Source: Streptomyces sp. CNH099 (GTDB lineage Bacteria > Actinomycetota > Actinomycetes > Streptomycetales > Streptomycetaceae). From it: a DNA stretch of 64,000 nucleotides. Location of the stretch: the NCBI GenBank assembly GCA_000514715.1, contig AZWL01000001.1, positions 186,186 through 250,185 on the forward strand, written 5' to 3'. Shown piece after piece: positions 53,050 to 60,391 of the stretch; position 1 is the first letter of the stretch, and every line of letters starts with the position of its first letter. The notes below the pieces were generated by a model, which was not told the DNA's origin, did not search any database, and saw only the letters and a program-made list of their open reading frames with translations. Made by a program: the position numbers and the translations under genes.

Positions 53050-54138
53050 ATGACCATTCGCGTCCTCAGCGTGCGCGGCGTCCTGCCCGAGCACCGCTAC
53101 CGGCAGGAGGAGATCACCGAGTCCTTCGCCACCACGCTGGTCGAGGGCAGGCTCGATCGCCGCGTCGTCGAGCGGTTACACCGCAACACGTGCGTCGAGA
53201 GCCGGCACACCGTGCTGCCGCTGGAGGAGTACGCCCGTCTCGGGGACTTCGGCCGTTCGAACGACGTCTTCATCCGGGCCGGCGTCGAACTCGGCAGCCG
53301 CGCGGTGGTCGAAGCGCTCAAGGACGTCGGCCTCACGTCGGCCGACGTCGACTACATCGTGTCGTGCACGGTGACCGGCCTGGCCGTCCCCTCGCTCGAA
53401 GCCCGCGTCGCGGCGGAGATCGGGCTACGCCCCGACGTGGTGCGCCTGCCCCTCGTCGGCCTCGGCTGCGTCGCCGGCGCGGCCGGCATCGCCCGCCTGC
53501 ACGACCTGCTGCGCGGCAACCCGGACGGGGTCGCGGTGCTGATGTCGGTCGAGCTGTGTTCGCTCACGCTCCAGCGCGACGACACCTCGATCGCCAACCT
53601 CGTGGCAAGCGGGCTGTTCGGCGACGGTGCCGCGGCGGTGGTCGCCGTCGGCCCCGAACACCCGCTGGCGCAGTCCGACGACCCCGCCCGCCCCGAGGTG
53701 CTCGCCTCGCGCAGCCGTCTCTACCCCGAGTCGGAGCGCGCGATGGGCTGGGACATCGGCCCCGGCGGCTTCCGGATCGTGCTCGACCCCTCGGTCCCCG
53801 ACCTGGTGCGCCGGTACGTCGGCGAGGACGTCCGCGGCTTCCTCGCCGACCACGAACTGACCGGCGACGACCTCGGCTGGTACGTCGCACACCCCGGCGG
53901 CCCCAAGGTCCTGGAGGCCCTGCAGGAAGCCCTCGGCGTCGAGCGGGACGCCCTGAGGGTGACCTGGGAGTCGCTGCGCCGGATCGGCAACCTGTCCTCC
54001 GCCTCGGTGCTGCACGTCATGGCGGACACGCTCGCCCACCGCCCGCCCCCGCCCGGGTCCCACGGGCTCATGCTTGCCATGGGCCCCGGCTTCTGCTCTG
54101 AACTCGTCCTCCTGCGCGCCCCCGGGGGCGAGCAGTGA
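53050..54138 (+). CDS. Type III polyketide synthase
   Basis: 362 residues from ATG 53050 with GGGAG upstream. Chalcone-synthase-like thiolase fold with catalytic Cys140 (GLGCVAGAAGI), His281 (VAHPGGPKVL) and Asn314 (RIGNLSSAS). It condenses malonyl-CoA on a starter, and by similarity to the srs type would make alkylresorcinol- or alkylpyrone-like phenolic lipids. Leu43 is encoded by TTA (53176-53178), the only such codon seen in the operon, so bldA should limit its expression. The next gene overlaps by GTGA. Confidence 0.92.
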   Translation: MTIRVLSVRGVLPEHRYRQEEITESFATTLVEGRLDRRVVERLHRNTCVESRHTVLPLEEYARLGDFGRSNDVFIRAGVELGSRAVVEALKDVGLTSADVDYIVSCTVTGLAVPSLEARVAAEIGLRPDVVRLPLVGLGCVAGAAGIARLHDLLRGNPDGVAVLMSVELCSLTLQRDDTSIANLVASGLFGDGAAAVVAVGPEHPLAQSDDPARPEVLASRSRLYPESERAMGWDIGPGGFRIVLDPSVPDLVRRYVGEDVRGFLADHELTGDDLGWYVAHPGGPKVLEALQEALGVERDALRVTWESLRRIGNLSSASVLHVMADTLAHRPPPPGSHGLMLAMGPGFCSELVLLRAPGGEQ

Positions 54139-54653
54139 GCGGCGAGGTCCTGTTCACCGCCCTGGTCCTGGCCGTGGGCCTGGAGCGGGTCGCCGAACTG
54201 GTCGTGTCCCAGCGCAACGCCGCCTGGAGCATCGCGCGGGGCGGTGTGGAGTCCGGACGAGGCCACTACCCGTTCATGGTGGTGCTGCACACGGGCCTGC
54301 TTGCCGGCGCGCTCGTGGAGGTGTGGCTGCGGCGGCCGGACACCGCACCGGTCCTCGTCTGGGGCATGCTCCTGCTCGTCGCGGCCTCGCAGGCGCTGCG
54401 CTGGTGGTGCATCGCCACCCTGGGCCGGCAGTGGAACACCCGGGTGATCGTCGTGCCCGGCAGTCCGCGCGTGACCGGCGGCCCCTACCGCCGGCTGTCC
54501 CACCCGAACTACGTCGCCGTCGTCGTCGAGGGCCTCGCGCTGCCGCTGGTGCACTCGGCCTGGATCACGGCAGTCGTCTTCACCGTGCTGAACGGGTTCC
54601 TGCTCACCACCCGCATGCGCGTCGAGGACGCCGCCCTGGCGCGGCTGGCCTGA
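54135..54653 (+). CDS. Isoprenylcysteine-carboxyl-methyltransferase-like membrane methyltransferase
   Basis: 172 residues from GTG 54135, overlapping the PKS stop. Four to five membrane segments and the SAM-binding C-terminal signature of the ICMT family (GPYRRLSHPNYVAVVVEG) are visible. In srs-type clusters such enzymes O-methylate the phenolic ring made by the type III PKS. The operon position just after the PKS supports the same role here. Confidence 0.9.
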   Translation: MSGEVLFTALVLAVGLERVAELVVSQRNAAWSIARGGVESGRGHYPFMVVLHTGLLAGALVEVWLRRPDTAPVLVWGMLLLVAASQALRWWCIATLGRQWNTRVIVVPGSPRVTGGPYRRLSHPNYVAVVVEGLALPLVHSAWITAVVFTVLNGFLLTTRMRVEDAALARLA

Positions 54654-54661
54654 GGAGGCGC

Positions 54662-55690
54662 ATGGACCTGCTCGTCGCCGGCGCCGGGCCCGCGGGTCTC
54701 GCCACGGCCCTGCACGCGGCCCGGGCGGGGCTCGACGTCGCCGTCTGGGAGCAGCGCGCCGGCACCGTCGACAAGGCGTGCGGCGAGGGGCTGATGCCGG
54801 GGGCCGTCGCCGCCCTGGCGGCGCTCGGCGTGCACCCGCCGGGGCACGACCTGAGGGGCATCCGCTACGTCGCCGGAGCGCACCGGGCCGACGCCGACTT
54901 CCGGGCGGGCCCGGGCCGCGGGGTGCGTCGCACCGCACTGCACACGGCGCTGCGCGAGGCGACGCTGGCCGCGGGCGTGCGGGTCGAGCAGCGCACCGTG
55001 CGCCGTGTCGAGCAGGACGACGACGGTGTGGTGGTCGACGGCACGCGCGCCGGCCACCTCGCCGCCGCCGACGGCCTGCACTCTCCAATCCGCCGGGCCC
55101 TGGGCCTGCACCGGCCGCATCGGGCCCGACTGAGGCACGGGCTGCGGCGTCACCACCGGCTCGCCCCCTGGAGCGACTACGTCGAGGTGCACTGGGCCCG
55201 TGACGCGGAGGTCTACGTGACGCCGGTGGCCGACGACCTCGTGAGCGTCGCGGTGCTCACCACCGCGCGCGGACCCTACGACGACCACCTGGCCGCCTTC
55301 CCCGCGTTGCAGGAGCGGCTGGCCGGAGTCAGCACCGCCGGACCGGTGCGCGGGGCGGGCCCGCTCCGCCAGTCCGCGAGCGCGCGCACAGCCGGCCGGG
55401 TGCTGCTCGTCGGCGACGCGGCCGGCTACGTGGACGCGCTGACCGGCGAGGGCATCGCGCTGGCGCTCGCGCAGGCGTCGGCGGCGGTGCGGGCGGTCGT
55501 CAGCGACGACCTGACGGCCTACGAACGGGACTGGTGGCGCATCACTCGGCGCTACCGCTGGCTGACCCGGGCGCTGCTCGGCGCGACGAGAACGCCCCCG
55601 GCCCGGGCATCGCTGGTGCCCGCGGCGCAACGACTGCCGTGGTTGTTCGCCGCGGCCGTCGACGCGCTCGCGCATCCGGCACGGACGTGA
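54662..55690 (+). CDS. FAD-dependent monooxygenase / geranylgeranyl-reductase-like flavoprotein
   Basis: 342 residues from ATG 54662 with GAGGAGG. FAD dinucleotide fold VAGAGPAGLATALHAARAG, and GD motif VLLVGDAAGYVDALTGEGIA. The protein resembles the hydroxylases that turn alkylresorcinols into quinones in phenolic-lipid operons. It closes the UbiA-PKS-methyltransferase-oxygenase operon. A hairpin follows. Confidence 0.9.
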   Translation: MDLLVAGAGPAGLATALHAARAGLDVAVWEQRAGTVDKACGEGLMPGAVAALAALGVHPPGHDLRGIRYVAGAHRADADFRAGPGRGVRRTALHTALREATLAAGVRVEQRTVRRVEQDDDGVVVDGTRAGHLAAADGLHSPIRRALGLHRPHRARLRHGLRRHHRLAPWSDYVEVHWARDAEVYVTPVADDLVSVAVLTTARGPYDDHLAAFPALQERLAGVSTAGPVRGAGPLRQSASARTAGRVLLVGDAAGYVDALTGEGIALALAQASAAVRAVVSDDLTAYERDWWRITRRYRWLTRALLGATRTPPARASLVPAAQRLPWLFAAAVDALAHPART

Positions 55691-55703
55691 CCGGGGGGCA
55701 CGT

Positions 55704-55724
55704 CGGCTCGGCCGCCGCGAGCCG
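55704..55724 (+). terminator. Terminator hairpin of the PKS operon
   Basis: cggctcg-gccgccg-cgagccg, a 7-bp perfect stem 14 bp after the monooxygenase stop. Confidence 0.65.
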
Positions 55725-56085
55725 GCGGTCCTCCTCCTCAGCGTTGCGATGCGCGCGGCGGGTCTCGACTGGTACGAATCGCGCGGCCGAACGCCCCGGC
55801 GAGGAGGTCCGCAGTCCGCAACGGCACCGGACCGCTGTCCACCGGTTGATGACGGCCGACGTCAGCACCACCAGCCGCGGCATCAGGGACGCCGGCCTCG
55901 CGCCGCTGGCCGAGTGGGTAGCCGCCTTTGAGTGGTTCGGCCAGCAGCTCGCAGACCTCAACCGCCCGGGCCGCGGGGAACGAGGCTGCGGGCTGTGATC
56001 GCCCACCACGGCATCTTCCACTTCAACCGTGGCGACGCCATCCACCGACCACCGGAGGTCCCTCGGGAGGCCGGTCGCAGGCCGA
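55725..56085. other. Intergenic stretch without a supported gene
   Basis: About 360 bp with only short, unsupported frames. One fragment (55850-55998) reads MTADVSTTSRGIRDAGLAPL but matches nothing I know and lacks a ribosome site. Probably decayed sequence between the PKS operon and the VOC gene. Confidence 0.5.
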
Positions 56086-56454
56086 TCAGCCCCTTACCAG
56101 GCAGAAGGGATGCCCGGCCGGATCCGTGAGAACCCGCCATCTGTCCTCATGTGGCTGGTGACCCACCTTGCCCGCGCCCAGTTCCAGCAGCCGGGCCTCG
56201 GCCTCGTCCAGGTCATCCACTGCGAAGTCAAGGTGGAGCTGCTGAGGAACACTCTGATCGGGCCAGCGGGGAGCGCGGTAGTCCTCGACCCGTTGGAAGC
56301 CGATGAAGAAGCCGTCCTCACGGTTGAGGCCGGCGAAGTCTGCGTCGGACTTCGGGTGAGGTTCGAGGCCGGTGGCTTGCTGATAGAACGCCGCCAGAGC
56401 CAGCGGATCAGGGCAATCGAGCGTTATCGCAGCCAGCTTCATCTGCAAGGACAT
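56086..56454 (-). CDS. VOC-superfamily (glyoxalase/bleomycin-resistance-like) protein
   Basis: 122 residues from ATG 56454 with GGAGG 4 bases upstream. A complete beta-alpha-beta-beta-beta pair: LAAITLDCPDPLALAAFYQQ and HLDFAVDDLDEAEARLLELG, ending WRVLTDPAGHPFCLVRG. This resembles the widespread Streptomyces glyoxalase-like domain of unknown substrate. Isolated on its strand. Confidence 0.88.
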   Translation of the reverse strand: MSLQMKLAAITLDCPDPLALAAFYQQATGLEPHPKSDADFAGLNREDGFFIGFQRVEDYRAPRWPDQSVPQQLHLDFAVDDLDEAEARLLELGAGKVGHQPHEDRWRVLTDPAGHPFCLVRG

Positions 56455-56787
56455 GGCGCCTCCGGGACGATCGATCGACCTTCACGATGCTCACCCTAGA
56501 GGCGGGCCACCCGTTTGCCGTAGTAGCCCGGAGGAGGCTGCGGCTGCGGAGCGATGGGCGTCCTCATAGAGGACTCCTATGCGCTGAGTTCCGGGCATTG
56601 GCCGCCCAGGCGCCGGCGCGGATCGGTCCGACGGGCGGATTCGACGATCGCCGGGTCCTCCGGCCCGCCGGCCTGCGCAACATCGTGCGCATGGGTGTTG
56701 ACGGGCTCCTCCGGCCTCCTTACCATCCACCAGCACTCAACAGGACCGCTCAAAGTCTTTCGTAGTCGAACGCGCCCCGGGTTCGAC

Positions 56788-56901
56788 CAGTCGATGGTGA
56801 TCACCGGGGCGCCGCTGTCGGTGATCCCCCTGATCGGGGTCTTCCTGATCGGCGCACGGCACTTCATCGCCAACCTGAGCGCGGGCACCATGAAGCTCTG
56901 A
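56788..56901 (+). pseudogene. C-terminal fragment of a sugar ABC permease
   Basis: In the frame ending at 56901 the last residues (ITGAPLSVIPLIGVFLIGAR, then HFIANLSAGTMKL) match the last membrane helix and tail of MalG-type permeases, which end in xxGxTAGAxK. The rest of the gene is missing; upstream sequence in any frame (56455-56787) is not permease-like. It shows that an importer once preceded the oxidoreductase gene 36 bp downstream. Confidence 0.6.
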
Positions 56902-56936
56902 GCCGGCCCCGCCCCTCACAGAGAGGTGTTCGCTCC

Positions 56937-58958
56937 ATGCAGGACGGCACGCACCGGACCCGCCCCGCCGCCGGCACCGTCGGCTGGGGGGTCCTGGGCA
57001 CCGGCGGGATCGCCGCGCGCTTCGCGGGCCAGCTGACGCGCTCGCGTACCGGTACCCTGGCGGCCGTCGGCAGCCGCACTCCCGCCTCCGCACGTGCGTT
57101 CGCCGAGCGCTTCGCGGCGCCGCGGGCGCACAGCTCGTACCAGGAGTTGCTGGACGACGAGACCGTCGACGCGGTGTACGTCGCCACGCCCCACCCGCAG
57201 CACGTCGAGTGGGCCGTGCGGGCCGCCGAGTCCGGCAAGCACGTGCTGGTCGAGAAGCCGATGGCGGTGCGCAGGGCCTGGGCCACCGCCGTCATCGAGG
57301 CAGCGGTACGGGCCGACGTCTTCCTGATGGAAGCGTACATGTACCGCTGCACCCCGCAGACCGCGAAGCTCGTGGAGCTGGTCAAGGACGGCGCCGTCGG
57401 CGACCTCCACCACATCCAGGCGCAGTTCTCCTTCGGCGGCCCCGGCTTCGACGCCGAGCACCGGCTGTTCGCCAACGCCCTGGCCGGCGGGGGCATCCTG
57501 GACGTCGGCGGCTATCCGGTCTCGATGGCCCGCCTGCTGGCCGGCGCCGCGACGGGCGCGCCCTTCGCCGATCCGGAGCACCTCACCGCCGCCGGAACCG
57601 TCGGCCGCACCGGTGTGGACGAGTGGGCCCTGGCCACCTTGCACTTCGCCGGCGGGCTGACCGCCCAGGTCGCCACAGGCATCCGGCTCACCGACGAGAA
57701 CCGGGTCAGGATCCACGGCTCCCGCGGCTTCCTCGACGTACCCGACCCCTGGTTCTGCGGGGACGGCGAGCCCACCCACCTGATGCTGCACCGGGTGGGA
57801 GAGGAGCCGCGGGAGATCCGGATCCCACCGGCGCACATCTACGCCGCCGAGGCCGACGCCGTGGCCGATCACCTCCCCGACCGCCAGGCCCCGAACATGA
57901 GCTGGGCCGACACCCTCGGCAACCTCGCCGTCCAGGACGCCTGGCGGGCGGCCGTCGGCCAACGCTACGACAGTGAGCGCGACGGCGCTCCCGTACCCAC
58001 CGCCTCCGGCCACCCGCTCGCCCGCCGTGCCGACGCGGCGATGACCCACGCCCGCATCCCCGGCCTGGACAAGGACATCTCCCGACTGGTCATGGGCGTC
58101 GACAACCAACCGGACCAGATCCACGCCTCGGTCGTCTTCGACAACTTCTTCGAGCACGGCGGCACCGCCTTCGACACCGCGTACCTCTACGGCCAAGGAC
58201 GCCTGGAGCGGCAGCTGGGCCGGTGGATGGCGGACCGCGGGGTCCGCGACGACGTCGTGGTCATCGGCAAGGGCGCGCACACGCCGGACTGCGACCCCGC
58301 CTCGCTCAGCCGCCAGTTGGAGATCAGCCTGGAGCGCCTCGGCACCGACCACGTCGACATCTACTTCCTGCACCGCGACAACCCCGACATACCGGCGGGC
58401 GAGTTCGTGGACGTCCTCGACGAGCACCGCCGAGCCGGCCGCATCGGCGTCTACGGGGGCTCCAACTGGAGCCCGCAGCGGGTCGACGAGGCCAACGCGT
58501 GGGCGCGCCGCAACGGACGGCAGCCGTTCACCGTGCTGAGCAACCACCTGAGCCTGGCCCGCGCCTACGCCGTGCCGTGGGAGGGCTGCCTGCACGTCAG
58601 CGACCCGGAGTCGCAGAACTGGCTGCGCGCGCGTGAGGTGGCGCTGTTCCCGTGGTCCAGCCAGGCGCGCGGTTTCTTCACCGGCCGGGCCGACCCCGAC
58701 GACACCGGCGACGCGGAACTGGTGCGCTGCTTCTACTCGGACGAGAACTTCGAACGCCTGGACCGGGCACGCAAGCTCGCCCGCGAGCGCGGCGTCCACC
58801 CGACGGCGATCGCCCTGGCCTGGCTGCTCCACCAGCCGTACCCGGTCTTTCCGCTGATCGGTCCCCGGCAGGTCGCGGAGACCCGCACCTCCCTCGCCGG
58901 GCTGGGCGTAAGCCTCTCCGCGCAGGAGGTCGACTGGCTGGACCTGCGCGCCGAGTAG
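56937..58958 (+). CDS. Gfo/Idh/MocA oxidoreductase fused to aldo/keto reductase
   Basis: 673 residues. The first about 345 form an NAD(P)-dependent Gfo/Idh/MocA oxidoreductase (GWGVLGTGGIAARFAGQL; catalytic Lys107 in VLVEKPMAV; C-domain VGDLHHIQAQFSFGG). From about residue 368 an aldo/keto reductase follows, with the catalytic tetrad segments AFDTAYLYG (Asp, Tyr), VVIGKGAH (Lys) and IYFLHRDN (His) and cofactor segment LIGPRQVAETRTSL. Two NAD(P) sites in one chain imply coupled oxidation and reduction, such as epimerisation or channelling of a keto-sugar. No break in frame or linker stop is visible. Confidence 0.92.
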   Translation: MQDGTHRTRPAAGTVGWGVLGTGGIAARFAGQLTRSRTGTLAAVGSRTPASARAFAERFAAPRAHSSYQELLDDETVDAVYVATPHPQHVEWAVRAAESGKHVLVEKPMAVRRAWATAVIEAAVRADVFLMEAYMYRCTPQTAKLVELVKDGAVGDLHHIQAQFSFGGPGFDAEHRLFANALAGGGILDVGGYPVSMARLLAGAATGAPFADPEHLTAAGTVGRTGVDEWALATLHFAGGLTAQVATGIRLTDENRVRIHGSRGFLDVPDPWFCGDGEPTHLMLHRVGEEPREIRIPPAHIYAAEADAVADHLPDRQAPNMSWADTLGNLAVQDAWRAAVGQRYDSERDGAPVPTASGHPLARRADAAMTHARIPGLDKDISRLVMGVDNQPDQIHASVVFDNFFEHGGTAFDTAYLYGQGRLERQLGRWMADRGVRDDVVVIGKGAHTPDCDPASLSRQLEISLERLGTDHVDIYFLHRDNPDIPAGEFVDVLDEHRRAGRIGVYGGSNWSPQRVDEANAWARRNGRQPFTVLSNHLSLARAYAVPWEGCLHVSDPESQNWLRAREVALFPWSSQARGFFTGRADPDDTGDAELVRCFYSDENFERLDRARKLARERGVHPTAIALAWLLHQPYPVFPLIGPRQVAETRTSLAGLGVSLSAQEVDWLDLRAE

Positions 58959-59004
58959 GGCCGACCGCCGGAGACCCGTGTCCGTCCGCTTCGGTACAGC
59001 AGTG

Positions 59005-59151
59005 CTACGGCGTCCACCTCACGTTCGGGTTGATCCTGCCGGACCACAGGACGACCGGCTTGCCGTACCGCGTCCGCATGCCGACGAGCACGTTGTGCGG
59101 GTTCGACATCGAACCGTGCCACACCCGGTAGTGCGACAGGGCCGTGACGAC
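59005..59151 (-). pseudogene. Possible 3' remnant of an unknown gene
   Basis: The minus frame ending at 59005 reads VVTALSHYRVWHGSMSNPHN and then LVGMRTRYGKPVVLWSGRIN, ending RWTP. Composition is protein-like, unlike the adjacent low-information sequence, but there is no start or family match. Listed with low confidence as a fragment. Confidence 0.25.
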
Positions 59152-59370
59152 CGCTCCCGCCCCGGGCGGACTGATCGACAAGGGCACCGAAGGAAAGACG
59201 GCCGGACGCGTCCCGCTGATCGAGGAAGTGTGCCCCATGGTGGCCCAGCGCCTCCTGACGGCCGGCTCCGATCCCGACACCGGCTGTTCACCGGGCCCCA
59301 CGGCGGCCGGATCACTCACCACCGCCGTGCTGACGTAGCGTCAGGTTGATGGCGTGTCAGTGAATCGCAG

Positions 59371-59411
59371 AAGGCCCTCTGACCTGGGATTCCTCCCACT
59401 CAAAGGGCCTC
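59371..59411 (-). terminator. Hairpin downstream of tRNA-like fragment
   Basis: On the minus strand gaggccct pairs with agggcctt, about 10 bp after the tRNA 3'-like sequence. Such a structure is expected just after a tRNA gene. Confidence 0.5.
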
Positions 59412-59420
59412 TTTCACACC

Positions 59421-59458
59421 GTCGGGACGGCGGGATTTGAGCCCACGCCCCCTTGACC
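59421..59458 (-). tRNA. tRNA 3'-half-like fragment (possible att site)
   Basis: Read on the minus strand: ggtcaaggggg, then a T-arm gtggg-ctcaaat-cccgc (5-bp stem, 7-base loop), then an acceptor-like cgtcccgac. This resembles the 3' half of an actinobacterial tRNA, proline-like by memory; the 5' half is missing. Tyrosine-recombinase elements integrate at such 3' ends and leave a duplicated fragment. The sequence on its 5' side (higher coordinates) is decayed element-like coding sequence, as the model requires. Confidence 0.55.
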
Positions 59459-59831
59459 GGGCCACGCGCGGCAGGCCGCCGCCGCCCGCCAGACTGCCGC
59501 ACACCTGCGCGCCGCCTACCGAGCCACCGCCCCTGCACCACTGGCGACTCCGGCACAGCGCGGCCGGCGTCTTCCACGACTGCGGGAGCGGCGCCACGCC
59601 GGCCAGCTACGCGAGGCGCCGCCGGAACCGGCCGAGCAGATCCTCAGCGAACCCGGCTGGTACGCCCTCGCGGCGCCCCTCGCCGACGCCCACCGTGCCG
59701 GCCACGACCCGGCCGCCGCCCTGCTGGCCCGAGCCGCCCGACGCCGTGAACTGGGCACCGCGGATTCCGTCCGCGACGCTCTCGTATGGCGGCTGCGCCG
59801 CGCGGCGGACCTGCCCCTGAAAACGCCATAG
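59457..59831 (+). pseudogene. Remnant of a plasmid/integrative-element transfer protein
   Basis: Open without a start from just after an in-frame stop at 59454 to TAG 59829-59831. An Ala/Arg/Gln-rich helical segment (ARQAAAAARQTAAHLRAAYR) is followed by AEQILSEPGWYALAAPLADA and HRAGHDPAAALLARAARRRE. This has the style of the C-terminal part of relaxase/mobilisation proteins on Streptomyces integrative elements. No N-terminus exists here, so it is a fragment. Confidence 0.4.
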
Positions 59832-59880
59832 CCCGCCACGAACGCCACGCGGAACTCGCCGCCGCGCCAGCCGGTGCGGG

Positions 59881-60174
59881 TACGACTTCGTTCCGTCGGA
59901 ACTGCAACTGCCCAGCCACGACCAGCTCGACGGACGGATGATGCCCTGGGAGCAGCAGCTCGTCGTCCACGGCGAGCTGATCGCCTGCCTCCGAGTGCGG
60001 CGCGTACCGGGACAGGCTGATCCTGTCCACCCGTGACCAGGTCTGCTGCACCGCCGGAAAGGCCGCCAGCAGCACGAGGCTCAGCTGGACACCGCCTGGT
60101 ACAACCGCCACGCCGGCCCCGCGGACGCCACGCACGCGACGTTCGAGGACTGCCTGCACCACCTCGGGCACTGA
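59881..60174 (+). pseudogene. Second mobile-element gene remnant with in-frame stop
   Basis: One frame reads YDFVPSELQLPSHDQLDGRM and WEQQLVVHGELIACLRVRR up to a TGA at 60034, then continues in the same frame with QLDTAWYNRHAGPADATHAT to TGA 60172-60174. The second part has the style of small hypothetical proteins of actinobacterial conjugative elements. The premature stop and missing start indicate decay. Confidence 0.35.
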
Positions 60175-60391
60175 CACCCACCCCTACGACCCCACCGGGC
60201 CCGCAGACCCGAACCGCCCACCCACCGTCCAGTATCAAGAGGGCATTCCACACCCGTGCGCATCGCCACCACCGCCTCGGCGTCACCGCCGCCGCTCTCC
60301 TGACCATGCCCACCGGGCTCGTCGCGCCTAGCGAGAGCGTGGGTCCGTCGAAGCGGAACAAGCTCAAACAGGCTCAGCCACGGTCCTCCGG

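Noticed and set aside
59144..59338. 64-codon plus-strand frame
   Set aside because: No ribosome site, no family features, and it overlaps the minus-strand remnant only in low-information sequence.
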